Positions 10,210-23,300 of a stretch of DNA of 64,000 nucleotides are shown piece after piece (position 1 is the first letter of the stretch; each line of letters opens with the position of its first letter). Origin of the DNA: Azolla caroliniana (Eukaryota > Polypodiophyta); assembly GCA_043228905.1 (NCBI GenBank), contig JBHGNT010000006.1:22134001-22198000 (forward strand), given 5' to 3'. Below the pieces are notes generated by a model, which made no database searches, was not told the DNA's origin, and saw only the letters and a program-made list of their open reading frames with translations. Made by a program: the position numbers and the translations under genes.

Positions 10210-12490
10210 TTTTTTCTGGATAATTGATTGTGTACTCTGTGTTTTGCATATCGCTTCTCAAGAACAATATGTGTTAGGGTTGGGATGGTTAGAAGGATAG
10301 TGCATTGTGGTGTGATTTGTTGTCACCCTGGATATCCAATTGGGGTGGAAGTTTCTCATCTAAAACTTATGTTGGGAAAACATGTCCCTCAGGATGGGAA
10401 GAGTACGAGTCGAATCAGATGGAGTCGATGGGTAATTTGGCCGAGGCCAAAAACGGAAATCGAAAATTGATTATATAACCGATTTGAGAGACTATATTTG
10501 TAAATAGTCTAAATGTGCCCGATGTGGGCTATATCTATAAATAGCCAAAAAGTTGTATAAGTATAAATACAACTAGGGCAAACATTATGAGTGTGGTTGA
10601 ATTAGTAGTTGATCATTATTGTGAGTGAGTTGCCTTGGTAATTGCCTTGGCAACAGAGTGTGAGTGACAGTAGGAGAGTGAGAACAGAGTTATAACTCTG
10701 TAGCCATCTGTTGGCGAAGAAGAACTCAAGGTTGTTGCCTTTGAGTGTCTTATTGTATATTCCTCCTACCATATAGTGATCTGTTTGGAGTTTGTGGACT
10801 CCACGTGGGTTTTCCCATTCGGGTTTTCCACGTTAAATCTTGTGTGTCTGTACTTGTGTTTTTCTGCCCTCTCGTTTTTTGTTTGAGCATTATCTTTCTC
10901 GATCTTTGCACCCGAATATACGTATGAGAAACTGGTTGTGGACGGTTCCGATCCTAACAACTTATCGAGTGGGTATCCAAAAGGTTGGAGGTAAGTTTAT
11001 GTATTGGAGCTCTCCATTCTGGCCTTTTCATGTACGACTTAAGGTGGTCCAATCGATTATGGTCTCCATGGTGTCATATTACGTTCCTTTGTTAGCATGG
11101 TTGAACAAAGCTCTTGAAATGATGTCATAGTCAATGCGAATGTTGTTATGGAAAAGAAAAGGGAAAAACTTATCATGGTTGGCATGGGATCATGTTTGTA
11201 CTCTGAAGCATCTTGGTTGGGATCATGACTCGTCGATTTACTTTCATTTGATTTATGTTTGAAGGTGTACAACCTTGGACAGAAATTATGGTGTACTTTA
11301 TAGAGAAGAATAGAATTAAGCTTGGAAACATTAAGGTTTAAGCTAATTGGTGGAATGTAATTAATTTTGAAAGGGATGTCAAATGTGTAGGGTCTTTGAT
11401 AGTTAATCATTTGTTGACATCTTGGCAAAGTATGTTGGATTTTGTGGAATAACATCCTCCACAAGAAAGGGGATCTGCTAATTCATTACAAATGGAGGTT
11501 TTGGCAACATCAAGGTTGTTGAGGTGGGAAGGTAAACAAATTCTTAACCTTCAATTTAATGGGATGGCCAAATTGGGTTTGGTAATGTAGCCAAGGATGT
11601 TATGTTGGTGTCACAAAGAAGATTAATGGCCTTTTGAACAACAAAATCAACATTTCGTATTCCAAAAGGTTATACCTTTATTTGGGATAAGTTGCAAGAA
11701 ACACTATTTTCGTATGAGCCAATTCCTGATTTAGATGGGGGATCTCAAGATCTTGATTGGAGGTTTGTTAGAAATAAGAGATTGACTATGATCTCAACAA
11801 TTGTTGATTATCACAAGTTGATTGACAAACATAAGTGGTTGGATGAAAGGGTTATAAAGATATGGAGTTTTCGTAAGCCCATTACTTGGTGGTTTCATGT
11901 GATTAAGGCAGGTTGGTGTTCTCGATTGATGCTACGAGCTAAGGTATTTATTTGGAGAGTTATGGTTGGAGCTTTACCATTAGGGGATGCATAAAAAAAC
12001 AAAGAAACATTACTAAAGGATCGTGTTTCTTTTATTCGGTGGAATTGGAACATAGTAGGCATCAATTTCTTTCATGCGTGATTGCAATGATCGTTTGGAG
12101 GTGTATCAGTTTAGTGTGGATGTCTCTAACTAGAATAAGCCTATCTTCTTTCAATTGGGCTTTTGCACATATGGAGAACAATGAACCAATGCCTCATTTC
12201 CATATTATTTTTGAGTTCTTGAGGTATTGGGGGTTATGGTTCAATTGGAATATGCGAAATGCCTTCACTTTTGATTCACAAGTTGGGGTGAGTGAATATG
12301 TTGTAAAGTTAAAAGGACTTATTTTGTGGCAATTGACAGTGCTAGAGAAGTCACAGAATCTCAACCAAGGTCACATATCATCATATTCGCCATTTGAATT
12401 GGTTCTATACTTTGTAGTAAGTTAGTCATGTTGGTTTTTTTTTCTTTCATAATGAAAGCCATTATTTATGAAAGAGAGAGAGTGAGAGAG
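10210..12490 (+). mobile_element. 3' part of a broken L1-type LINE (LINE 1)
   Basis: Interrupted frames give the C-terminal end of ORF2. Around 10960-11130 reads WPFHVRLKVVQSIMVSM and the thumb region; WLAWDHVCTLKHLG follows near 11170. The zinc-binding domain typical of plant L1 elements is at about 11880-12080 (KVFIWRVMVGALPLG, then a degenerate C..C..H..C string ending RHQFLSC). It ends near 12480 in a GA-rich stretch and an A run. Stops and frameshifts throughout mark it as dead. A solo LTR (10370-10959) is inserted in it. Confidence 0.75.
10370..10959 (+). mobile_element. Solo copia-type LTR with perfect TSD
   Basis: Begins TGTTGGGA and ends TCCTAACA, a near-perfect terminal inverted repeat. 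It is flanked by the 5-base direct repeat ACTTA on both sides (10365-10369 and 10960-10964). It contains a TATAAATA box at 10562-10569 and a U5-like end with TTTTCCACGTTAAATCTTGT. Removing it with one TSD copy restores continuous LINE sequence. The single LTR with an intact TSD indicates LTR-LTR recombination after insertion. Confidence 0.9.
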
Positions 12491-12830
12491 AGAGTGAAAA
12501 AAAAAGCAAAAGTGGAGAGGGGAATAAGAAGAAGCGAATTTGTTTTTGTTGTTGCGCTCTCTATTGGCAATGGAATTGGGAACAAAGGCAAGCATTAGAA
12601 AGACCTTGATAAGAGTTTCGTAACGAGATATAACAAGTTAAATTTGGTGGTCTGCACAAGAAGCAACAATAGAAATAAGGAATCTTGTGTTGTCGGTATC
12701 CACATACTCAACACACTTTGCGGGTCTTCTATTGTCTTCATCATCTTCGACCTCTTCAATCGGGTGAGTTTCGGTTGTCTCTATTCATGGAAAATTGTTT
12801 TTATCCCGGATTGAAATCACATCAAGAATA

Positions 12831-14306
12831 ATGGATATAAACATGAATTCCTCACAAATTGTGGGGGACGTCGATATGGAAACAATTGATCCAAAAAAGA
12901 GTAATGTGATGGTTGAATGTAATCGTGAAAGGGAAGACATTGGAAGCTCTAAGAGGTTTAAGGGTATTGAGAAAATTAATGAGAAAAATTTGGCATATGC
13001 CGAAGTAATACATGTAGATGTGTTTGACAAGGATCATTGTAATTTGGATAATTTATGGGGAATTGCCAATACCTTGTTGCCTGATATTATGGAGGAAAAT
13101 GAAAATGAAATGAAAGAATGCATTGATGAGGATGTGCATGATGTGGAAGTTGATGCTAAGGCAATATTGCAATCTTTTGATGTATTCTATGATCGTGCAG
13201 TTCTATTATTTTTTAGCGGGAAACTCCCATACATTAATTGGATTAAACAATGGTTGAACATAGTCGTGTCACCAAATTGTGTTGAAAATATATATGTAGG
13301 ACCATGAGGGGTTTATGATGTAGTATTTCGTTCTCAAGAACATCAAAGTGCATTGTTGGCTAAAGTTGTTGTGTTTTTTGATGTAATGCAATGGTCCCCC
13401 ATAGTGGACTATCATGCTTTGTTAAAACAAGAATGCCATGTTTGGGTAACATTGGATTGTAAGCATGCTTTTTTATGGCCACTTTTACCAGAGTTGATGA
13501 GTCAAATGGGTAAAGTGTTGGTATCTCCACATACAAATGCTACAAAGAAGTGCATATTTTGTGTGTTATGGGATCATACAAATTGTAAGAGGCCAAGATG
13601 GGTGTGTATGAACACACCTGGTATGAAAAGACTTTGTTTTAAATTGAAGTATGAGACATTTGCAGGTCTTTGTTTTGGATATGGTGAATGAGATCACTTT
13701 ATGGAGGAATGTCATCATCATTGTCCTTCAACTATAGAGGTTCCTAATGAAGGGAATGGTAAGGACGACGTTGGGAGAGATGTTGGTGTGTCAGATATTG
13801 TGGTTGTTATGGATGAAGGAACATCATCTAGAGCATGTTATAAAGAGGTCTCACTTCAAGGTTTGGGCCCTAAGAATAAGGGAACTCAATCTATGGATAT
13901 GGAAAAACAAAGTTTAATCGTTATAGATTAGGAGAAAAAACCATTGGATAGAGCTAGTAGTGATGTGGTTGTTGACAAAGATTGGCATCAGGTCAACGAC
14001 AAGTCGAAAGGGAAATCAAAGAATATGCTATGTAATAGTTTGCCCATTACTCATGAGACTACTTGGCAACATAATTCAGGAACTAGGGAGGGTCCTCGAA
14101 AAGTTCCTTGGCAACAACAATTTAGGGATAAGGGATTACCCCTTTCATCGAATTCTCGAGGTTATTGTCAAGCGAGAGGACCTAAACAAAAGATTTCGAT
14201 AGAAAACCCTAAGGATGTGGTGCATGAGAATCCATATGCAGCATTGGAACATGCTTCGACTAGTTTCATGACATCGATTGCTCTAAAGGAGCAAGTGCAC
14301 CCATGA
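12831..14306 (+). pseudogene. LINE ORF1 (gag-like, DUF4283 and zinc knuckle)
   Basis: One frame of 492 codons runs through three internal stops (TGA 13305, TGA 13689, TAG 13929) with no frameshift, so decay has been by point mutation. The middle part (about 13160-13620) has the FLWPLLPELMSQMGKVLVS string typical of the DUF4283 region of plant LINE ORF1 proteins. It is followed by a degenerate CCHC knuckle at about 13670-13715 (C-F-G-Y-G-E-stop-D-H..C). The C-terminal third is polar and low complexity. The start codon is the first ATG after an upstream non-ATG stretch. Confidence 0.75.
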
Positions 14307-14968
14307 TATTATATTACTTGCCATTGTTGCCATGGACAAATAAGGCTTTACATTCTGTTTTGCAACTTCTTTGATATTTGTTGTGGAATAAGAGAGATAA
14401 GATGGGAATCACTTGGGTTGCATGGAATCATCTAGCAACTCCTAAGCGCTTGGGGGGAGCTGTAATACTTAACTTATCTATGCATATGATGGCTCGTAAA
14501 TTTTCATTATTATAGACATGTGCTCAAACTCACAACTGTGGATATTTATTGTTCAATTTTTCATCGAGAACAAGGGTTTAATACATGGGAGGACAATGAT
14601 TAAGGCTTCATGGTGGCAATTACTAAATGGATGTATTTCACTTAGGATTTCAGGCTCTTCATGTGTTCAACACTTGGTTACCTCATGGCAAGAAACACTC
14701 TTGTTATGTGTATGGAAACCATAATCTAGTAGAGAGCAATGTAATTCTTTGCAAAAAGAGTTACTTACGTCTTCTCGGTTCTATGTTGGCCAAGAAAGGG
14801 TCAAATGTCGTCGTTACAAGTGACTACTAATCTTTTGTATCATTGTTATGTTGGGTCTCTTGGATAGTTATCATCTAAGGTTGAAGAAGAATGGAAAATA
14901 CACAAATCTGATCATGGGTGGTGGCAGATCTTACAACGTAGTTGGCATTTTAAATTGCCACTTGTAGC

Positions 14969-15539
14969 CATAGATTGACACATGTGTGATATTCGTGATA
15001 TTCTCCATGCGCAATATTCTCAATATTCGAGAATATGAAATGGCCCCAAGATTTATTTATTTATTTAAATAAATTTATTTCACCAAAAATAGAACAATTA
15101 CTCATTAATAGATTATACTTTCAAGAGAGTTTATAAAACTTATTTTAATTAATCAATTTTAAAAAACGAATATTTTTATATTTATTATACAAATATGATT
15201 AGTTTGAACGTTAAAGATATGATTGGTTTGAAGTACTATTTTTAATGTCAAAATAAAAATATCCATAAATTTTGAGGGAATAAAAAGTGAAAAATGAATG
15301 AGCCTTTATTTTATTTTATTTATTTATAAAAAATAAAACGAATACTTATAACTTATAAGTTATACATTTATTATAAAAAATTAGTAGTGTCAAATCCCCA
15401 AGTCCTCTTTTATTTATCTTAGGAAATTAAAAAAGACAGAGTTTTTTTTTAGTTAAACGAATACTTGACCACTCATTCGTATTCGTATTCGTTTGCATTC
15501 GAATGGGAAACCCGACGAATGTGAATATGTCAATCTATG
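14969..15539. mobile_element. MITE 1, hAT-like, nested in LINE 2
   Basis: AT-rich element of 571 bases with terminal inverted repeats CATAGATTGACA / TGTCAATCTATG. It is flanked by an 8-base target-site duplication with one mismatch (CTTGTAGC 14961-14968, TTTGTAGC 15540-15547). Joining the flanks restores the LINE frame KLPLVA-NVFIWRDLMGGLPL, which confirms the boundaries. It has no coding capacity. Confidence 0.87.
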
Positions 15540-15684
15540 TTTGTAGCAAACGTTTTCATTTGGAGAGATTTGATGGGAGGATTGCCTTTGGTATTAGCTC
15601 TAAAGCGTCGTGGACTAACAACGGGTAATTGCTTGAAACATTCGCTAATGCGAAATGCACGTATGGTTCATACTATGTTTTCAT

Positions 15685-16316
15685 TAGTAATGGGCCCGAT
15701 TCGGTTCGGTTTCTTGGCCTTGAAACCAAACCAAACCATTTATTAATAATATAAACCGAACCAAACTGTTTTAAAATTTATGAAGCCATTTAAACCAAAC
15801 CGTTTAGAGCCGAACCATCAAACCAAACCGTTTACAAAAAATTTAAAACCAAACCAAACCAAACAATTTTTTATTGATATTAATCATTATACTTATTATA
15901 AATTTGTGTGAGAAAATCATCATAAATTTTGTCATCATACTTATCATAAATTTTGTCATCATACTTATCATAAATTTGATCATCATACTTATCATAATTG
16001 ATTATCATAAATGAAAATGAGACTCTACATATAATACATATAAAATTTAATAAGTTAAAATAAGAGTTTAAAATTAAAAGTTGAAAGTTAGAGCCTATAG
16101 AAAATATTTATGAGTATTTTTTAACCTATAAACCTTTAAACCGAACCACATAAATAGAAACCGATAAGCCGATAAACCGGTCAATTTAAAACCGAACTGA
16201 ACCGAAACCGATTAGTAACATTTGAAACCAAACCAAACCGTTTATTTATCTTTGAACCTATAAACCGTCAAGCCATGGTTTTTCGGTTCAGTTCGGTTTG
16301 ACCGGATCTATTACTA
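15685..16316. mobile_element. MITE 2, hAT-like, CGGTTCGGTT termini
   Basis: Element of 632 bases starting TAGTAATGGGCCCGATTCGG and ending in the imperfect inverse, GGATCTATTACTA. It is flanked by 8-base direct repeats with one mismatch (GTTTTCAT 15677-15684, GTTTTCAC 16317-16324). The inside is rich in AACCGAACC/GGTTTGG motifs and holds a short tandem array of ATCATACTTATCATAAATTT units (about 15910-15995). TAG-type termini and the 8-base duplication point to the hAT superfamily. No open frame. Confidence 0.87.
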
Positions 16317-16324
16317 GTTTTCAC

Positions 16325-17370
16325 CCCACAAAAGGAAGAGTAGAGAGGCAGGGGAAGGGCGTGTATATGTATTGTGGGCAAATTTATTTATTTATTAACA
16401 GAAATTGAGAATAAAATCGATGGTGTTAGTTTTTTCAGGGCATGGATGATCATCTGTGTCTCATGGCGCTCTGCAATCGTTGAGACAGATTCTTCCCTTC
16501 CCACAAGAAAAAAAAGAACAAAAAAGAAAAGAAAAAACAAGCAGAGGATCTCTACTTTCACGCACGGATACGGATATAGATATGGATATGGATACAGACA
16601 GAAACGAAATGGCTTTTTAGTATTTCTTGGTTTTTTCCCTTCTTTTGTCGAAGAAGAAGCATCGTGATTTCGGTGCCCCTCGTTCTATATTGTAGTTCTT
16701 CCCCCCTCAGATCAGATCATCTTCCTCACATATTATAACTATAAGCATTCACACGAGAAGCTTTGAATGTCTTGATTCCATTCCATCTCACAGGTAATTT
16801 CTGCTCTTCATTTTCACCTTTTGATCTTGCAGTTTTAATATTTTGCTCATTTGGGGCGTTAGCATTCAATTTAGTGAGGGTCTTAAGTTTTAAATTTTAA
16901 GTTTTAGGTTAGTGAGGGTCTTAAGTTTTAAATTTTAAGTTTTAGGTTAGCGAGGGTCTTAAGTTTTAAATTTTAAGTTTTAGGGTTTAGTGTTTACATG
17001 TTTATATGAAGGTAGTACAAGAGGTCGTAGTTCGTTTATGAGACAATTCAGAAGTACAAGAATTAATGTACATTCAAACTTTACCAAATTCGTTGAAGGT
17101 CTAGGAATCGTTCACTGATTCTCTAATCTGGGCTTATGAGATTAGGGCATCACCTTTTTGACCAATCTTATAGATATTTTCTTATTGTGTGATAATAATC
17201 ACAGGCATAATACTAGATGCTAGATTGTAAAATGGAAGTATAATCGAGCTGCAACATGATTATAGTGCATCAATTTGAAGTAGCTTACGAACATAATAGC
17301 ACACAGGTGATCATTAACATTCTTTATTTTTTATCAGGTTTTATGGAAGTTTGATTCATTAGAAAATGAT
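16325..17370 (+). other. Kinesin-9 promoter, 5' UTR and UTR intron
   Basis: No coding region. A hexamer tract (GGATAT type, about 16565-16600) lies in the probable promoter or 5' UTR. A plausible UTR donor is at 16794 (CTCACAG/GTAATT) and its acceptor is at 17337 (TTTTTTATCAG), giving a 5' UTR intron of about 540 bases. Inside the intron three copies of a 38-base unit beginning GTGAGGGTCTTAAG stand in tandem (16874-16985). The UTR splice sites are inferred from consensus only. Confidence 0.5.
16874..16985. repeat. 38-bp tandem repeat, three copies
   Basis: Units start at 16874, 16912 and 16950 and are almost identical (GTGAGGGTCTTAAGTTTTAA then ATTTTAAGTTTTAGGTTA). They lie in the inferred 5' UTR intron of the kinesin gene. 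Confidence 0.9.
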
Positions 17371-20300
17371 ATGGGTCAGTATCGAATTGGAACCTACTTA
17401 AGGTTGAAGCCATCATCCAGGGCGTCACCTGCATTACATGTTGATGTAACAAACTCAAAAATTCGAGTGGATTTAAGACATGCTAGTGGAGGCCCTCCAA
17501 GAAATCATGGAGATCAGATGATTTTTCATTTTGACGGTATTCTGCAGGTAGGTTTCTGAGTTATATGTCACCAATTGTTTTTTGACACTCATTGCAACAA
17601 TTACAATAATCATTGTCTTCACTAGTAAAATAAAAAAACATATGGCTCTATGGATTGAGATTCAAGAAGCATTGTATGGAACTATCTTATGCAGAATGCA
17701 AGTCAAGAGGCGTGCTTCAATTCTTGTGCTTTGAAGATAGTAGATGATGTCTTGTGTGGATATAATGGAACAGTCTTGGCATATGGCCAGTCTGGATCTG
17801 GGAAAACATTTACAATGTCTGGAGATCCTAAGGTCAGTCTGTTTTAAAATTCCATACAAAGTTTGACTTAAGAAACTCTTGTAATTTTCAGTTCTAAATT
17901 TACGGTTTTGTGACTATTCAATTTAGATCTCTTTACACAAAGGAATCATTCCTAGAGCAATACATCACATATTTTTGGAGAAGTTATCCAATCCAGATTC
18001 TGAAACTTCCATACATGTATCTTATCTAGAAGTTTACAATGAGGTATCAATCTTCTTTTCACTTATTACAAATGTTGTTACGAAGCTGCCTTGCAAACTT
18101 TTGAAAAATCTGGATTTAGAAACTATGAAGTAGGTTTTAACCTCATTGTAAATATTCTGATGCTGGAAGCCTGAGAACCAAATGATCTATTTTTCCTCCT
18201 GGGGAAGGACATGCTTGTATTTAGAAGAGATGAAACAATTATGTGAAACCTGATATCAATATGATCAATGAAATCTAGAAAGCTTGGAATATGACAAATA
18301 AAAAAGGAAAATAAAATAATAGAACTTCATACCTTGGTTTAATCAACATTCTTAGAGCTTCTCATCAACTTGCATCCGTTATCTAGACTCTAGACTCTCT
18401 GTGAAACAGTCGTCATGTAACATATGTCGTCATGTCTGGTGTCCTTATCTTTGGATATTATGGCTTTAGAAAATAATGTGAAGTGCAATAGAAAACATGA
18501 TACAAAGACATCTCATTCTATTTCAAAGCTCATTTATCTCACACCATACAAGAAGTGTTGGTTAAGAATGAAAGGGAATCTCTCTCCATTTCACCCAAAG
18601 GAAACCAAAAAATGGAATAAAGATGTTTTCATTAACTAAAAGCATTGAACTAAATCGAAGTCTTTGTTGAACAACACTATAAACATCCTCAGAGAACTAT
18701 ACTAGAGATACAGACAGGAGAAGCTGCAGGATAGAAAATCATTGAATATGGAATCAATGTTAGTAAATAAAAAGGTAAAATAGGATTCCAGGAGTGCTCT
18801 TGGTAGCATTATGGCACAGAGGATTAGCAACTTGTTAATATTCTAGTGCATTTCTTTAGAGAGGTTAAGAGAGACCTTAAAATTGTGATCATCACAGAAA
18901 TTTTGCTGGATTAATTGCATTGGGATGGTTTTAGAGACCGCTTTCAATGGGTGCAAAGAGAAACCATGAGGTCTTGTGCAATCTAGAGCATCTATTGACT
19001 TTTACAAAGACAGAGACAGGGAGGTTCAGATGAAGCCATAGATGCAAGTGTTGGTAGGTTTACTGTGTTAAATTTGTTGGAGGGTGGCAGCTCCAGCCCT
19101 GCACTCTCTTTCATATTTATTATCTTTGTACTACATTCTCTCTTTTCTCAGATTCTTCTCTCTCTAGAATCTGCAACTCTTTAAATGCCTTCTCTCTCTA
19201 GAATCTGCAATGCTTTAAATGCCTTTTCTCTCTTCTACCTTTTCCAAGATATTCCTAGTTTTTTGTACCTGTTTGGTAGTACAAGAGTCACTTAACTACC
19301 AAACAACCATTTCACCCACATTCCCCAATTTTGTATAAATAGGCTATACCAGCCTCTTTTGTATAAGTTTTCATTTTCTTTTTTGCTACTTAAAACAAGC
19401 TCTATTCCTTGGCTGTGTCTCTACTCTTTGCAACCATTTTTTCTATTGCTGTCTAACAGCCTTCTCACAGCTTGGCTGTGCCTATTTTGTTTTAAGACTT
19501 CCGTTGCTGCTATTAACAGCTTTTCTCACATGGTATCAGAGCAGTGAGGTCTCCATATCCTCAGCCTGATTTTTTTTTGCCAAAGAGCACACAGACCTAT
19601 CTTCTTTTATCCCTCCCTCCCAACCCTACAGAGGAGGCTCTTCTGTTTTCTTTTCCCCTTATCTGAGCCTCACCTAGCATCTAGGGAGAAGTAGAAAGAC
19701 CCTGAGTATCTACTTACAACTGCTGTAAATTGTCCAGCTGTAGCTCAAGAGGAGGATATCCATGGCCTCACATGCCACCATTGTTTCATCAACCATTCCC
19801 CAACTCCCCAAAGAATCCATCTTGGATGGGAACAATTACTTGGATTGGGAGCTACAAATAAAGACTTTGCTACAATACCATCATTTATGGAATGTAGTCA
19901 ATGGTAGTGACAAGAAACCACCAGTAACTTCATCCTCTTCAACCAAATCAGTTGCTGGCTCATCTAACGCTGAGATTGAAGCTTGGCTAGATAAGGATTC
20001 TCGTGCTCATGCTTTCCTCATGTTTGATATTAAACTGAGCATCGCTCGTCAATTTCAAGATAAAGATGACGAGACAGCCAATGAACTATGGACAGCCATC
20101 AAAAGGAGGTATCATCGAGCTAATCATGCTCAAATGATAGCTATTGAAAGCCAACTAGCAAATCTCAAGATTCATGACACTCCCAACATCATGGATCAAA
20201 TAACGGAATTTGTCACTCTCCAAAAGGAACTAGTTTCTTTGGGAAGCAAGTCCACTGAAGTTGAGTTTGTGCATCGTCTAATGATAAAGTTGCCTGAGTC

Positions 20301-23300
20301 ATTCTCGGCCTTTTGTGACACCATTTCTCTTCTTCCCAACACACCTGACATGAATACATTTCTTGATATGCTACAAGATAGGGCAACAAGGAAGAAAAGT
20401 GCTCAAACTTCCAATGAGACGCTTCTACATGCGACAAGTAAAGGCAAGTGGAAGCAAAATGGTAACTCCTACAACAAACCCAATCCAAGACCGCCAAACA
20501 ACCCAGCTTACAAGGAGCTCACTTGTCATTATTGTGGCTACAAAGGTCACATTCAGCCAGATTGTCGGAAAAAGAAAAGGGACAATGCTAAGAACTCTTC
20601 TTCTACCAGAAATCAACCTACACCGAAATCCAACTCGGCCCACTCAGCCAAAGAAACAGTTTTCCTTGGCATTGAGGAACATACTTCACATTTGGCTGGA
20701 CCAACTACTTCAACCATCGATGAGTGGTTAGTAGATAGTGGTGCCACTTCACACATGACCTATGACAAATCCATTTTGCATGATGTGAAGCCTAGCTCTT
20801 CCCAAATCTCTATAGGAGATGCCTCAAGCATTGAGGCTTCATGTGTGGGTAATGTGGTTCTTGACAATTCTTCAAGTGAAGAACCCGTCGTTCTTCAAGA
20901 TGTGCTACATGTGCCTCGCATCTCTACCAACCTACTTTCGGTTTACAAAATCACCAAGCAAGGTTATGGAGTCTACTTTGATAGCTCAGTTTTGGAAGTG
21001 ATTGACACCAACAGCCTACAAATTGTAGCTAGTGGCACACAAGAAGGGGGTTTATATCGCCTAAAAAGCTCCCATAGCCCCTTGGAAAACTCCAAATCTC
21101 ATCTTCTTCATCTTCTTCAAGGCTCTCATGCCTTGGTGGCACAAGAAGATCCCACGTTGTGGCATGCTAGGTTTGGTCATCTCAACTATGATTCTCTTCA
21201 AAAGCTCTCCTCCTCCCAACTAGTTGAGGGTTTTCCTATTTTCAAATCTCCCAATACCCCATGTGTTGCTTGTCTTCATGGCAAGCAACATCGAGAGCCT
21301 TTCCCTCATGAAGCCACTCACCGAGCAACATCTATCTTGGAGTTAGTGCACATGGATCTTTGTGGTCCCATGAAAACCACTACTCTTGGTGGTGCACGCT
21401 ACTTCATGCTTATAATTGATGACTTCTCCCACAAGGTTTGAGTTTATTTTCTTGTAGAAAAATCCCAAGCCTTCACAAAATTTCAAGAATGGGTAGCTCT
21501 CGTGGAGAACGAGACATCGAAGAAAGTTCGAAAGATCAGGTCGGACAATGGTGGAGAGTTTATCTCCAAAGCTTTCCACCATTTCTGCTCTCAACGAGGC
21601 ATTGCTCGCCAATTTTCTACACCCAATACTCCTCAACAAAATGGAGTCGTGGAAAGGAAGAACCGGACAGTCCAAGAGATGGCTCGTACGATGCTATCTC
21701 AATCTAATCTTCCTCTCTCGTTTTGGGGTGAAGCTGTCAACACAGCAGTCTACATCATCAACTGCTGCCCAACAAAAGCAGTTGCTAGAATGACGCCTGA
21801 AGAAGCATTTACAGGTGTAAAGCCCTCAGTATCTCATTTTAAAGTCTTTGGTTGTGATGCTTATGTTCACATTTCAGATCATAAAAGGACGAAATTTGAG
21901 TCCAAAACCAAGAAATGCAAATTTCTTGGTTACAGCACACAATCTAAAGCATACAAGTTATGGGATTTAGAGTCACAGTCCCTAGTCATATCTAGGGATG
22001 TTCATTTTGTGGAGTCTCAGCCGGATGACTCTAGGATTTTACCTGAGTTCATGGTTGAAATCCAAGCTCCTCCGGAATCTCCTATTTTAGACGAAGATGT
22101 CTCATCTTCAAGCCCCCCATCTCCTCCTACTCAATCTCTAACTTCGCCAACAATTCAAACCTCTCCCTCAACTCCACTTGTTTCCACTCCCTCTACAAAC
22201 CAGCTTCCACCACTTCCCAAGTGGCTTCAAGCCACCATTCGTGATTCTCATGTCTCCGATGCTGAACTTCATGAGTATACATCTGGTTCTCGAACACGTA
22301 AGTCACAACGGCCTCTTCACTCATGCAACTTTGCCTTATTGTGCACTGTTGTGCAATCAAAAGAACCCACAACAGCAAAAGAGGCCCTTGTTCTTCCAAA
22401 GTGGAAAGCAGCAATGGAAGTTGAACTTGATTCCATTGAGCGGAATCATACATGGGAGCTGGTCCCACGACCTCCACATCGACAAGTCATTGGATTGAAA
22501 TGGATTTTCAAGACCAAATACCATGTTGATGGTACTTTGGATAAGCACAAGGCACGTTTAGTGGCAAAAGGCTACTCACAAGTTGAAGGAGTGGATTATG
22601 AGGAAACTTTTGCTCCAACAGCAAGGTACACATCTATCCGATGTGCGCTTGCACTTGCTGCTCACAACAAATGGGCCATTTTTCAAATGGATGTCAAGTC
22701 AGCCTTCCTTAACGGTGACTTGAAAGAGGAGGTTTATGTTGAACAGCCTCCAGGTTTCGAGATTTTAGAGCAGAAAAACATGGTCTACAAGTTACACAAA
22801 GCCTTGTATGGCTTAAAGCAAGCTCCCAAAGCTTGGCATGACAAAATTGATAGCTTCTTTCTTTCTCTTGGGTTTCAAAACTGTAATGCTGACAGCAATC
22901 TCTATGTTTTTTCCCAAGATAATTTGCTTTGCTTGATCATATTATATGTTGACGACCTTCTAATTACAGGGTCCCTTGCATCTAAAATCGAGGAGGTCCG
23001 CACTGACCTCAAAACAACCTTTGAAATGACTGATCTAGGACTTCTCCATTATTTCATAGGTATGGAGGTCTATCAATCACATGGTGGTATCTTTCTCAGC
23101 CAACATAGGTATCTCAGGCAGCTCCTTGAGACCTATAGCATGACAAATTGCAAGCCACTCTCCTGTCCAATGGATCCAAACTCAAAGCTATCTCGTGAAG
23201 ACGATTCTCCCATATTTGAGGATATCACGAAATATAGGAGATTAATCGGGTCCCTTCTTCACTTAACTTATACCAGGCCTGATTTGTCCTATAGCGTGAG

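Larger units (their letters stand above)
12500..16330 (+). mobile_element. Second broken L1-type LINE (LINE 2) with two nested MITEs
   Basis: A 5' UTR-like stretch (12500-12830) is followed by ORF1 (12831-14306), then by a strongly shortened ORF2. The remains near 14380-14480 (DKMGITWVAWNHLATPKRLG) come from the end of the RT region. The zinc-binding piece at 15548-15680 (NVFIWRDLMGGLPL) is separated by a MITE. Most of the endonuclease and RT region is missing, so this is an internally deleted copy. A second MITE interrupts its right end. Confidence 0.75.
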
